Below, in pieces: positions 16,711-24,534 of a stretch of DNA of 64,000 bases; the stretch's first letter is position 1, and each line of letters starts with the position of its first letter. The position numbers were made by a program, and so were the translations under genes. Origin of the DNA: Roseiarcus sp963784805 (GTDB lineage Bacteria > Pseudomonadota > Alphaproteobacteria > Rhizobiales > Beijerinckiaceae); NCBI GenBank assembly GCA_963784805.1, contig CAWASR010000023.1:1-64000 (forward strand). The letters are read 5' to 3'. Under the pieces are notes generated by a model. That model worked only from the letters and a program-made list of their open reading frames with translations. It did not search any database and was not told the DNA's origin.

Positions 16711-17640
16711 ATGCCGCCCGCCGCCGACGCCGCTCTCGACCCCGCCAGGTCGTTTCAGGGCCTGATTCTGACCTTGCAGAATTTCTGGGCGCGGCAGGGC
16801 TGCGTCATTCTGCAGCCCTACGACATGGAAGTCGGCGCCGGCACCTTCCATCCGGCGACGGCCCTGCGCTCGCTCGGCCCCAATGCCTGGAAGGCGGCCT
16901 ATGTGCAGCCCTCGCGCCGTCCCAAGGACGGACGATATGGCGAGAACCCCAACCGGCTCCAGCATTACTATCAGTATCAGGCGATCCTGAAGCCGTCGCC
17001 GGAGAACCTCCAGCAGCTCTATCTCGATTCGCTCAAGGCGATCGGCGTCGACATGGCCGTTCACGACGTGCGCTTCGTCGAGGACGACTGGGAAAGCCCG
17101 ACGCTCGGCGCATGGGGGCTCGGCTGGGAATGCTGGTGCGACGGCATGGAGGTGTCGCAGTTCACCTATTTCCAGCAGGTCGCGGGCTTCGAATGCGCCC
17201 CCGTCTCCGGCGAACTGACTTACGGCCTCGAGCGGCTGGCGATGTACGTGCAGGGCGTCGACAGCGTCTATGACATCAACTTCAACGGCCGCGACGGCCC
17301 CGAGCGCGTCATCTACGGCGACGTGTTCAGGCAGGCGGAAGAGGAATATTCCCGCTTCAACTTCGAACACGCCGACGCGGCCATCCTGTTTCAGCACTTC
17401 AAGGACGCGGAGGCCGAGTGCCGCTCGCTGCTCGACCGCGGCGCCGCCGGCGAACGCCACCTGATGGCGCTGCCGGCTTACGACCAGTGCATCAAGGCGA
17501 GCCACGCCTTCAACCTTCTCGACGCGCGCGGCGTGATCTCGGTCACCGAACGCCAGAGCTACATCCTCAGAGTGCGCGAACTCGCCAGGGCCTGCGGCGC
17601 CGCCTGGCTCAGGACGGCCGGAGGCGGGGCGCCGAACTGA
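16711..17640 (+). CDS. glyQ: Glycyl-tRNA synthetase alpha subunit
   Basis: A 309-residue catalytic alpha chain of the bacterial tetrameric (alpha2beta2) class II glycyl-tRNA synthetase. Recognisable segments are NFWARQGCVILQPYDMEVG, TFHPATALRSLGP, YVQPSRRPKDGRYGENPNR, and EVSQFTYFQQVAG. Length is normal. It lies one nucleotide before glyS and is surely co-transcribed. Confidence 0.97.
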   Translation: MPPAADAALDPARSFQGLILTLQNFWARQGCVILQPYDMEVGAGTFHPATALRSLGPNAWKAAYVQPSRRPKDGRYGENPNRLQHYYQYQAILKPSPENLQQLYLDSLKAIGVDMAVHDVRFVEDDWESPTLGAWGLGWECWCDGMEVSQFTYFQQVAGFECAPVSGELTYGLERLAMYVQGVDSVYDINFNGRDGPERVIYGDVFRQAEEEYSRFNFEHADAAILFQHFKDAEAECRSLLDRGAAGERHLMALPAYDQCIKASHAFNLLDARGVISVTERQSYILRVRELARACGAAWLRTAGGGAPN

Positions 17641-17641
17641 A

Positions 17642-19918
17642 ATGCCCGATCTGCTTCTCGAACTCTTCAGCGAAGAAATCCCCGCGCGCATGCAGCGCCA
17701 GGCGGCGGACGATCTGAAGCGCCTGGTGACCAACGCGCTGGTCGATCGCAATCTGACTTACGAGGGCGCTCAAGCTTTCGTCACCCCCCGCCGCCTCGCT
17801 CTGCACGTGCTCGGCCTGCCTGCCGTGCAGCCGGACTTGCGCGAGGAGCGAAAAGGTCCGCGCGTCGGCGCGCCGGAAGCGGCCATACAAGGGTTCCTCA
17901 AGAGCGCCGGCCTCAAGCGGATTGAGGACGCGACCATCGAGAACGACCCGAAGAAGGGCGAATTTTACCTCGCGACGATCACCAAGCCCGGCCGCGCGAC
18001 CAAGGACGCGCTCGCCGAGATCATTCCCGAAATCGTGCGCTCTTTCCCGTGGCCGAAGTCGATGCGCTGGGGCGCGGCCTCGATAAGGCCCGACGCGCTG
18101 CGCTGGGTGCGGCCCCTGCGCGGGATCGTGTGCACGCTCGGCTCGCCGCACGACATGGTGGAGATCGTGCCGTTCGCGATCGACGGGCTCACGGCCGGCG
18201 ATGTGACCTGGGGCCATCGCTTCATGGCCCCCGAGCCGATCAGGGTCCGCCGCTTCGACGATTACGTCGAGGCCCTGCGCAAGGCCAGGGTCGTGCTCGA
18301 CGCCGACCGGCGCAAGGCGATCATCCTCGCCGACGCTCAAAACCTCGCCTTCGCGCGAGGGCTCGAACTGGTCGAGGACGAAGGCCTGGCGGAAGAAGTC
18401 GCCGGGCTGGTCGAATGGCCGGTCGCGCTGATGGGCGAATTCGAGCCGGCGTTTCTCGACCTTCCGCCGGAGGTGATCCGGGCCACCATTCGCGCCAACC
18501 AGAAGTGCTTCGTGCTTAGGGACGCGGCCGGCAAGCTCGCTGACAAATTCATCCTTGTCGCCAACCTGATCGCGGCCGACGGCGGGGCGGCGATCGCCGC
18601 CGGCAACGCCCGCGTCGTGCGCGCGCGTCTCGCTGACGCCCGCCATTTCTTTACGACCGATCTCGCTCCCCTCCCCGATTACAGGGACAAGGCCGACAAG
18701 CCGCTCGACCAGCGCCTCGCCAAGCTGGAGGCGCTCGGCGTCGTCTTTCACGAAAAGCTCGGCACGCTGGCCGAACGAATCGAACGCATGGAGCAGCTTT
18801 CGCGCGAACTGGCGGAGCTGGTCGGCGCCGACGCTGGGCTTGCGGACCGCGCGGCGCATCTGGCCAAGGCGGACCTCGTCACCGAAATGGTCGGCGAGTT
18901 TCCCGAGCTGCAGGGCCTGATGGGCCGCTATTACGCGACCGCGCAAGGCGAAGAGCCGAGCGTCGCCGCCGCGATCGAGGAGCACTACAAGCCGCAGGGG
19001 CCGAACGACCGCGTTCCGGACGCGCCGGTCGCGATCGCGGTCGCGCTTGCCGACAAGTTCGACACGCTCGGGAGTTTTTGGGCGATCGGCGAAAAGCCGA
19101 CCGGCAGCAAGGACCCCTTCGCGCTGAGGCGCGCCGCGCTCGGGATCGTTCGCATCATTCTCGAAAACGGCCTCAGGCTGCCGTTGACGCCGCCGTTGAA
19201 CACCGCGGTCTGGGGAGCTTTGTTCGATGTCGAATTCGCGCGCGAGGATGAAGCGGGCGCGGTCGTCGAATCGCTCGAACGGCGAGGCTTCCCGGAAGGT
19301 CCGGAACTCGACGAGGTCCGCGGGTCCTTTCTCGCCTCGAAGCGGCGCGAGGCCCCCGCCCCCGACGAGGCGCGCCTGCGCGAAACGATCGCCGGCCTCC
19401 TCGCCTTCTTCGCCGACCGCCTGAAAGTCTATTTGCGCGATTCCGGGGCGCGGCACGATCTGATCGACGCCGTGTTCGCCCTTCCCGGTCAGGACGATCT
19501 CCTTATGATCGTGCGGCGGGTCGAAGCGCTCGGGCGCCTCCTCGATGCGCAGGACGGCAAGAACCTGCTCGCCGGCTATCGACGCGCCGCCAACATCCTG
19601 CGGGCCGAGGAGAAAAAGGATGGCGCCGGCGCTTTCGCTGGAGCGCACGATCCGGCCGCGCTGGTCCTGCCGGCGGAAAAAAGCCTCGCCGACGCGCTCG
19701 CCGCGTTGGGCGCGGAGGCGCGCGAGCGCGTCGGGCGCGAGGATTTCGAAGGCGCGATGCGCGCGCTTTCGGGCCTTCGCGCGCCGGTCGACGCCTTCTT
19801 CCTCAACGTCACCGTCAACGCCGACGATCCCGCGCTGCGCCTCAATCGCCTGCGCCTGCTCGGCGAATTACGCGACGCGATGCACGCGGTGGCGGACTTC
19901 TCCCGGATCGCGGGATAG
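17642..19918 (+). CDS. glyS: Glycyl-tRNA synthetase beta subunit
   Basis: A 758-residue beta chain that binds tRNA-Gly and completes the alpha2beta2 enzyme. It starts MPDLLLELFSEEIPARMQRQ. The middle contains the HD-type segment and KADLVTEMVGEFPELQGLMG; PFALRRAALGIVRIIL is conserved; the C-terminal about 120 residues are the DALR anticodon-binding domain. It starts one base after the glyQ stop codon. A hairpin at 20010-20034 probably ends the operon. Confidence 0.97.
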   Translation: MPDLLLELFSEEIPARMQRQAADDLKRLVTNALVDRNLTYEGAQAFVTPRRLALHVLGLPAVQPDLREERKGPRVGAPEAAIQGFLKSAGLKRIEDATIENDPKKGEFYLATITKPGRATKDALAEIIPEIVRSFPWPKSMRWGAASIRPDALRWVRPLRGIVCTLGSPHDMVEIVPFAIDGLTAGDVTWGHRFMAPEPIRVRRFDDYVEALRKARVVLDADRRKAIILADAQNLAFARGLELVEDEGLAEEVAGLVEWPVALMGEFEPAFLDLPPEVIRATIRANQKCFVLRDAAGKLADKFILVANLIAADGGAAIAAGNARVVRARLADARHFFTTDLAPLPDYRDKADKPLDQRLAKLEALGVVFHEKLGTLAERIERMEQLSRELAELVGADAGLADRAAHLAKADLVTEMVGEFPELQGLMGRYYATAQGEEPSVAAAIEEHYKPQGPNDRVPDAPVAIAVALADKFDTLGSFWAIGEKPTGSKDPFALRRAALGIVRIILENGLRLPLTPPLNTAVWGALFDVEFAREDEAGAVVESLERRGFPEGPELDEVRGSFLASKRREAPAPDEARLRETIAGLLAFFADRLKVYLRDSGARHDLIDAVFALPGQDDLLMIVRRVEALGRLLDAQDGKNLLAGYRRAANILRAEEKKDGAGAFAGAHDPAALVLPAEKSLADALAALGAEARERVGREDFEGAMRALSGLRAPVDAFFLNVTVNADDPALRLNRLRLLGELRDAMHAVADFSRIAG

Positions 19919-20009
19919 TGGATGAAATCGAACGCCCGGCGCCCGAATATCGGGCCGCCGCGGCCAGCGGCGCTCGGCTAGCGGCGACGATCGACCGCAG
20001 AGGATTGCC

Positions 20010-20034
20010 GCCCTTCGCGACGAAAGCGAAGGGC
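20010..20034 (+). terminator. glyQS terminator
   Basis: Perfect 9-bp stem GCCCTTCGC / GCGAAGGGC with a 7-nt loop, followed by GACTTTCGCCCCTTT. It is 92 nt past the glyS stop and 91 nt before the arsR start, so it separates the housekeeping operon from the arsenic operon. Confidence 0.65.
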
Positions 20035-20064
20035 GACTTTCGCCCCTTTAATTCGCACCGCCCG

Positions 20065-20124
20065 ACCGCTTGAATTCTGCACATCCTCATTGCGCTCGTC
20101 TTATATATCTATTATTCTCGATTT
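20065..20124 (+). promoter_or_regulatory. ars operon promoter/operator region
   Basis: The 60 nt before arsR are clearly AT-rich in GC-rich surroundings (TTATATATCTATTATTCTCG at about 20101-20120) and lie directly upstream of the start codon. ArsR repressors usually bind such AT-rich dyads in their own promoter. I cannot delimit a clean palindrome, so exact operator bases are not given. Confidence 0.45.
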
Positions 20125-20481
20125 ATGGAATCTTTTGACGCGATAGCCGCCCTCGCTGCTTTGGCGCAACCGACGCGCCTTGAAACCTTCCGTCTGCTCG
20201 TGCGCCGCGAACCAGAGGGCGTGCCTGCCGGGGAGCTGGCGCGTCTGGCCGCCGTTCCGCAAAACACCATGTCGGCGCATCTGGCCGTTCTCTCACGCTG
20301 CAGTCTGGTGCGCGGGAAACGGCGCAGTCGTTCGATCATCTACCGCGCCGATCTTGCCCGTTTCCGCGCGCTCCTGACCTATCTGCTGAAGGACTGCTGC
20401 GACGGGCGGCCGGACGTGTGCGCGCCGCTGATCGCCGATCTCGTTCCCTGCCATTCGCCAACGGAGTCCGCCTGTGGCTGA
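20125..20481 (+). CDS. arsR: ArsR-family arsenite-responsive repressor
   Basis: A 118-residue winged-helix repressor. The HTH covers about 10-85 (ALAQPTRLETFRLLVRR, VPQNTMSAHLAVLSRCSLV). The C-terminus carries KDCCDGRPDVC, a Cys cluster of the kind found in ArsR proteins that sense As(III) with C-terminal thiols rather than the classical CVC in the recognition helix. First gene of arsR-arsC-acr3; its 3' end overlaps arsC by 8 nt. Confidence 0.92.
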   Translation: MESFDAIAALAALAQPTRLETFRLLVRREPEGVPAGELARLAAVPQNTMSAHLAVLSRCSLVRGKRRSRSIIYRADLARFRALLTYLLKDCCDGRPDVCAPLIADLVPCHSPTESACG

Positions 20482-21001
20482 TCGCGTCTTCAACGTCCTC
20501 TTCCTCTGCACCGGCAACACCGCCCGTTCCATCCTCGCCGAGGGCATCTTGCGCAAGCACGGCGCTGGCCGCTTCAACGCCTTCTCGGCGGGAAGCCACC
20601 CGAAGGGCGTCGTCAATCCGTTTGCCCTCAAGGCGCTGGAGGCCCACGGCTATCCGTCCGACGGCTACCGCTCGAAGAGTTGGGACGAGTTCGCCGCCCC
20701 CGGCGCGCCGCAGATGGATTTCGTGTTCACGGTCTGCGACAGCGCCGCCGGCGAGGCCTGCCCGACGTGGCCGGGCCATCCGACGACGGCGCATTGGGGC
20801 ATCGAAGACCCCGCCGCCGTCGAAGGCGCGGATGTTGAGAAGGAACGCGCCTTCAACGCGGCGTTCCGCTTCATGCGCAACCGCATCGGCGCGTTCACGG
20901 CGCTGCCGCTGAAAAGCCTCGACGGCCTGTCGCTTCGGAACACGCTCCGCGACATCGGACGCATGGACGGGGCGACCACGACGCCGGCGGGAGCGGCCTG
21001 A
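20474..21001 (+). CDS. arsC: Arsenate reductase (low-MW phosphatase type)
   Basis: A 175-residue thiol arsenate reductase. The P-loop is LFLCTGNTARS near the N-terminus (Cys nucleophile), and a VCDSAAGEACPTWPGHP segment bears the further Cys residues. It belongs to the ArsC group with CTGNTARS that accompanies ACR3 efflux pumps. It reduces As(V) to As(III) for export. GTG start inside the end of arsR; stop overlaps the ATG of the pump, so all three are translationally coupled. Confidence 0.92.
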   Translation: MADRVFNVLFLCTGNTARSILAEGILRKHGAGRFNAFSAGSHPKGVVNPFALKALEAHGYPSDGYRSKSWDEFAAPGAPQMDFVFTVCDSAAGEACPTWPGHPTTAHWGIEDPAAVEGADVEKERAFNAAFRFMRNRIGAFTALPLKSLDGLSLRNTLRDIGRMDGATTTPAGAA

Positions 21002-22044
21002 TGTCGGTTTTCGAGCGTTTCCTCACGCTCTGGGTGGCCCTGTGCATCGTCGCCGGGGTGGCGCTTGGCCATTTTCTCCCTGGCGTTTTCCAAGCCATCG
21101 GCGCGGTCGAGTTCGCCAGGGTCAATCTGCCGGTCGCCGTTCTGATCTGGCTGATGATCGTTCCAATGCTGATCAAGATCGATTTCGCGGCGCTCGGCGA
21201 GGTCCGCCGGCATTGGCGGGGCTTCGGCGTCACGCTTTTCATCAATTGGGCGGTGAAGCCGTTCTCGATGGCGGCGCTCGGGTGGTTCTTCATCGGCCAT
21301 CTGTTCCGACCCTACCTGCCGGCCGACCAGATCAATTCCTATATCGCGGGCCTGATCTTGCTCGCCGCCGCGCCTTGCACGGCGATGGTGTTCGTGTGGA
21401 GCAACCTGACCAAGGGCGAGCCGAACTTCACCCTGTCGCAGGTGGCGCTGAACGACACGATCATGATCTTCGCCTACGCGCCGATCGTCGGGCTGCTGCT
21501 TGGACTCTCCGCCATCACCGTTCCGTGGGACACGCTCGTTCTGTCGGTCGCGCTGTACATCGTGATCCCGGTGATCGCGGCGCAGATCGTTCGCCGCTCC
21601 ATGCTTGCGTCGGGCGGAGAAAGAGCCCTTTCCGACCTGCTCTCCCGTTTGCAGCCGCTGTCGCTCGCCGCCCTGCTGGCGACCCTGGTTTTGCTGTTTG
21701 GTTTCCAGGGGGGCCAGATTCTTCGCCAGCCGGCGGTCATTGGGCTGCTCGCGGTCCCGATCTTGATCCAGGTCTATTTCAACGCCGGCTTCGCCTATCT
21801 CCTCAACCGGCTGAGCGGCGAAGAACATTGCGTCGCCGGCCCGTCGGCGTTGATCGGAGCGAGCAATTTCTTCGAGCTGGCGGTCGCAGCGGCAATCTCG
21901 CTGTTCGGTTTCGAATCTGGCGCGGCGCTCGCCACCGTCGTCGGGGTCCTGATCGAAGTGCCCGTCATGCTGTCGGTTGTCTGGATCGTCAATCGCAGCA
22001 AGGACTGGTACGGGCGCGGGGCGGCAATTCGCGGCCCCGCGTAA
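21001..22044 (+). CDS. arsB: ACR3-family arsenite efflux transporter
   Basis: A 347-residue permease with ten predicted membrane helices. The signature APCTAMVFVWSNL in helix four carries the conserved Cys required for As(III) transport, and LNDTIMIFAYAPIVGLLLG follows. It exports arsenite produced by ArsC. It is ACR3-type, unrelated to E. coli ArsB, although arsB is often used as the name. ATG overlaps the arsC stop. No arsH or second arsC follows. Confidence 0.94.
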   Translation: MSVFERFLTLWVALCIVAGVALGHFLPGVFQAIGAVEFARVNLPVAVLIWLMIVPMLIKIDFAALGEVRRHWRGFGVTLFINWAVKPFSMAALGWFFIGHLFRPYLPADQINSYIAGLILLAAAPCTAMVFVWSNLTKGEPNFTLSQVALNDTIMIFAYAPIVGLLLGLSAITVPWDTLVLSVALYIVIPVIAAQIVRRSMLASGGERALSDLLSRLQPLSLAALLATLVLLFGFQGGQILRQPAVIGLLAVPILIQVYFNAGFAYLLNRLSGEEHCVAGPSALIGASNFFELAVAAAISLFGFESGAALATVVGVLIEVPVMLSVVWIVNRSKDWYGRGAAIRGPA

Positions 22045-22345
22045 GGAATTCCCGCCTGCGCCGCCGCAGTCGCCTTGCGCTCAAAAATTCGCGCCGCCTA
22101 TCAATCAAGGCCGCAATTCAAGGGTGGGGCGTTCTGCGCGCAAATCCCGCAGACCAAGCGAAAACTCCGCGAAGCATTAAGCGGCGCCCGAATTTCGCGG
22201 CCTATGGCAGCGCAGAGCATAAAAAATCGCGAAAATTAGCTCTCTGCGAGGCCCTGCGGAGCTTCGCATCGAGCTTTCGCACGGTCTGCCCGACTTATGC
22301 GCCATGTCGGCAATTTCCCGTTCGCCTCTGCGGCGCGGGCTCAAA
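22045..22345. other. Intergenic stretch downstream of the ars operon
   Basis: About 300 nt between the convergent acr3 and methyltransferase genes with no credible ORF. A weak inverted repeat (CGCAGAGC ... GCTCTCTGCG, around 22210-22247) might act as a terminator. Otherwise I see nothing specific. Confidence 0.5.
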
Positions 22346-22969
22346 TCAGCCAAACCAACGAAAAACGCTAAATTGAAAGGACTGGCTTGCTCCCGAAGGC
22401 GTGGCGTGAGCGCGCCTCCGCGTCTCGATCAGCTCGAAACCTTGGCCGAGGGTCCGGCCGAGGCTTTCAGCGTCATAGCGCATGACCGGCAAGCCGCTGC
22501 ATCGCTCTGGCCCATCCGGCGCAAAGGTGGCGATAATCGCGTGGCCTCCGACCCGCAGAGCTTGCTTCATGCGGGCGACGTAGGCCGCGCGGTCGCGCTC
22601 TTCAGTTAGAAAATGGAATGCAGCTCGGTCGTGCCAGATATCATAGCCCTCAGTCGGCTCCCACGCGGTGGCGTCCGCGACAATCCAGCGGACTTTAGCA
22701 GCCTGCGCGCCAAGGCGAGCTTTCGCGGCCCCCAACGCGGCGGTTGAAAGATCAAGCACGGTGATCGCGCGAAAGCCCTCCGCTAGCAAGCTATCGACCA
22801 ATCGCGAGGCCCCGCCGCCAATATCGATGATTTTCATCGAAGGTGTTGCGCCAACACGCGCAAACAGCTCAAGCGAGGGGGCGGGATTTTCCTGATACCA
22901 GCTTACCTCATTCTCGCCCCTGGTCGTGTAGACAGCCTCCCAGTGGGCCTGACTGCTCCCGCTCTCCAT
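22346..22969 (-). CDS. Class I SAM-dependent methyltransferase
   Basis: A protein of about 207 residues with a Rossmann-type methyltransferase core. Motif I is KIIDIGGGASRLVDSL, followed by TVLDLS (acidic residue of motif II), IVADATAW, and GYDIWHDRAAFHFL. The N-terminus HWEAVYTTRGENEVSWYQ is characteristic of a subfamily often annotated as thiopurine/tellurite-resistance-like methyltransferase. Start at ATG 22969. Its place beside arsenic genes suggests metal or metalloid detoxification, but it lacks the Cys triad of ArsM, so arsenite methylation is unlikely. Substrate unknown. Confidence 0.8.
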   Translation of the reverse strand: MESGSSQAHWEAVYTTRGENEVSWYQENPAPSLELFARVGATPSMKIIDIGGGASRLVDSLLAEGFRAITVLDLSTAALGAAKARLGAQAAKVRWIVADATAWEPTEGYDIWHDRAAFHFLTEERDRAAYVARMKQALRVGGHAIIATFAPDGPERCSGLPVMRYDAESLGRTLGQGFELIETRRRAHATPSGASQSFQFSVFRWFG

Positions 22970-23202
22970 AGCGCACTGCTCCAATATTTCTCAAATCACT
23001 GGCGACATATGGTCACTGTCCCCATCCTCGAGAACAAGTCGCCATGGAAGTCGGCTGCGCTTTACGCGCTGGCCGTTCTTGGGGCGGCAATCGTCGCGTT
23101 GCAAAGGTCTTGAATTGCTCTGAAGAGACGAAAACCCTTGGAGCGGGATACGAAAAGGTGGATGCCGGTTTTTCGCATAAATCCCGCGTTTTCCGGGACT
23201 CG

Positions 23203-23240
23203 AGAGCATGACGCGATTGAACGAAATCGCATCATGCTCT
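23203..23240 (-). repeat. Long inverted repeat at the end of the Met/His-rich gene
   Basis: AGAGCATGACGCGATT and AAATCGCATCATGCTCT pair around a 5-nt loop and overlap the stop codon of the minus-strand gene. It may act as its terminator. Palindromes built on GAGCATGA...TCATGCTC look like interspersed elements of alphaproteobacterial genomes; only this copy was seen in the window. Confidence 0.5.
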
Positions 23241-23841
23241 AGCCGTGCGGATTCTCCCCGCGCGCGATCATCAGGTGGTGCATCTGATGATGCATGCCGA
23301 GAGTCAGAACGCCGAAAAATCCTAGCCCATGCAATTTGTCGATGTCCTTGGCCGGCGGACGGACCGTCAATGAAGCGCCGCCCTCGATGATCGCGGCTTC
23401 GAACTTCCAGCCGTCGACGCCATTCATTGCGGCCGCGTGGGCAGTCGTCATACGTCGGATGGAATCGCGAACCCGGCCTTCGCCAGTGACGTCGAAGCGC
23501 ATGCCGCCCTCGATCGGTTCGTTCTTCACGTTCGCAGCGAGGGTGACGTTGTTCATGTCGACAAGATGTTGCCGAAGGGCGTCGATATTGACCTTGGACC
23601 AGTCGGTCTTGGGGTCGGCCACGAGAATTTCGACGATCTCCTGGATCGCGGCGAACGCGCCCTGCCCCGGCTGAGTGGCGAACGCGTTTCCGGGCGGCTG
23701 TGCGCCCATCATATGCCGGCCCTGCATCATGTGCTGTCCCGGGATCATGTGTTGCTCCATGTTGGCGGGAGGCTCGAATTTCGACTGCGCGAGCGCGGCG
23801 GCGGGTATGAGGCAAGCGATCAAGGCAAGGGCGCGGATCAT
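23239..23841 (-). CDS. Periplasmic Met/His-rich protein
   Basis: A 200-residue exported protein. The signal peptide is MIRALALIACLIPAAALAQ, cleaved after Ala-Gln or just before. Directly after it comes a Met/His-rich stretch with alternating HM pairs (NMEQHMIPGQHMMQGRHMM), and near the C-terminus is MHHQMHHLMIARG. Such Met/His clusters often bind Cu(I), Ag(I) or related soft metals. The body (ILVADPKTDWSKVNIDALRQ, MTTAHAAAMNGVDGW) is conserved in a family of uncharacterised periplasmic proteins. ATG 23841 is chosen for the signal peptide. Divergent from a Crp/Fnr regulator with a shared palindrome. Confidence 0.75.
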   Translation of the reverse strand: MIRALALIACLIPAAALAQSKFEPPANMEQHMIPGQHMMQGRHMMGAQPPGNAFATQPGQGAFAAIQEIVEILVADPKTDWSKVNIDALRQHLVDMNNVTLAANVKNEPIEGGMRFDVTGEGRVRDSIRRMTTAHAAAMNGVDGWKFEAAIIEGGASLTVRPPAKDIDKLHGLGFFGVLTLGMHHQMHHLMIARGENPHG

Positions 23842-23887
23842 GGAAGTCTCCTCGTTGGAGAAGACCTTGCCATAAGTCGGCCGTCCG

Positions 23888-23909
23888 GGACATGATAGCA
23901 ATCATGTCC
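23888..23909. promoter_or_regulatory. Perfect palindrome at the Crp/Fnr start (candidate operator)
   Basis: GGACATGAT-AGCA-ATCATGTCC is a perfect 22-bp dyad in the short gap between the Met/His-rich gene and the Crp/Fnr gene. The right arm includes the preferred ATG start at 23904. Arm spacing suits a dimeric Crp/Fnr-type regulator, so autoregulation and control of the divergent gene are likely. Inference from symmetry and position. Confidence 0.55.
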
Positions 23910-24479
23910 GAGGAACTGGGTTCACTCCTTCAGGGATTGCGGGGCCGCGTATGCGAGTTCGCAGCCGGGGCGACAGTATTTCACCTCGGCGACCCGATCC
24001 GCCTTGTTCATTTCGTGCGGAGAGGGACAATTCATCTGGTGCGGCGCCAAGACGAGGGCGCGGCTCTGATTCTGCAACGCGCCCACGCGGGCTCGATCCT
24101 CGCGGAGGCCTCGGTGTATTCGGAAAATTACCATTGCGACGCCCGCGCGGAGACCGAAGCGGCGACGTGGGCGGTCACGCGAAAGGACTTGCGCCGCCGC
24201 CTGGAAGCGAACCAGGAAGCCTTCCAGGCTTGGGCTCGTCATCTCGCCCATGAGGTCCAGCGAGCGCGACTTCATGCCGAAATCCTCTCGATGAAAACGG
24301 TGGCGGCGCGACTCAGCGCTTGGTTATTCTGGAACGGCGCTTTACCCGAAAAAGGCTCGCGGCGAAGAATCGCAGCTGAGATCGGCGTCAGTCCTGAGGC
24401 TCTCTATCGAGAGATCGCCAGGCGTGGGCCGGACGCAAAAGCCCCGCGCCCCTCGGCGTGTCTCGCCCGTGCGGGCTAG
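23904..24479 (+). CDS. Crp/Fnr-family transcriptional regulator
   Basis: A 191-residue regulator. The N-terminal beta-roll (about 10-110) has FHLGDPIRLVHFVRRGTIHLVR in the cyclic-nucleotide-binding position; the long dimer helix follows (HLAHEVQRARLHAEIL). The C-terminal HTH (about 140-180) reads SRRRIAAEIGVSPEALYREIARR. There is no N-terminal Cys cluster, so it is not an FNR-type Fe-S sensor; the ligand is unknown. Start at ATG 23904, or ATG 23892 four codons earlier. It probably controls the divergent periplasmic protein through the palindrome at 23888-23909. Confidence 0.83.
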   Translation: MSEELGSLLQGLRGRVCEFAAGATVFHLGDPIRLVHFVRRGTIHLVRRQDEGAALILQRAHAGSILAEASVYSENYHCDARAETEAATWAVTRKDLRRRLEANQEAFQAWARHLAHEVQRARLHAEILSMKTVAARLSAWLFWNGALPEKGSRRRIAAEIGVSPEALYREIARRGPDAKAPRPSACLARAG

Positions 24480-24534
24480 AAGGCGCGCTTCCGCCTTATT
24501 TTCTGTGCGTCTCCGAGACGTGCGGGATTACGGA

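Noticed and set aside
17609..19648. 679-codon minus-strand open frame
   Set aside because: Exact shadow of glyS with biased composition.
20125..22044. Arsenic operon as a novel resistance system
   Set aside because: arsR-arsC-acr3 with overlapping genes is a common, well-described arrangement.
22346..22969. Methyltransferase as ArsM
   Set aside because: It lacks the conserved Cys residues of arsenite methyltransferase.
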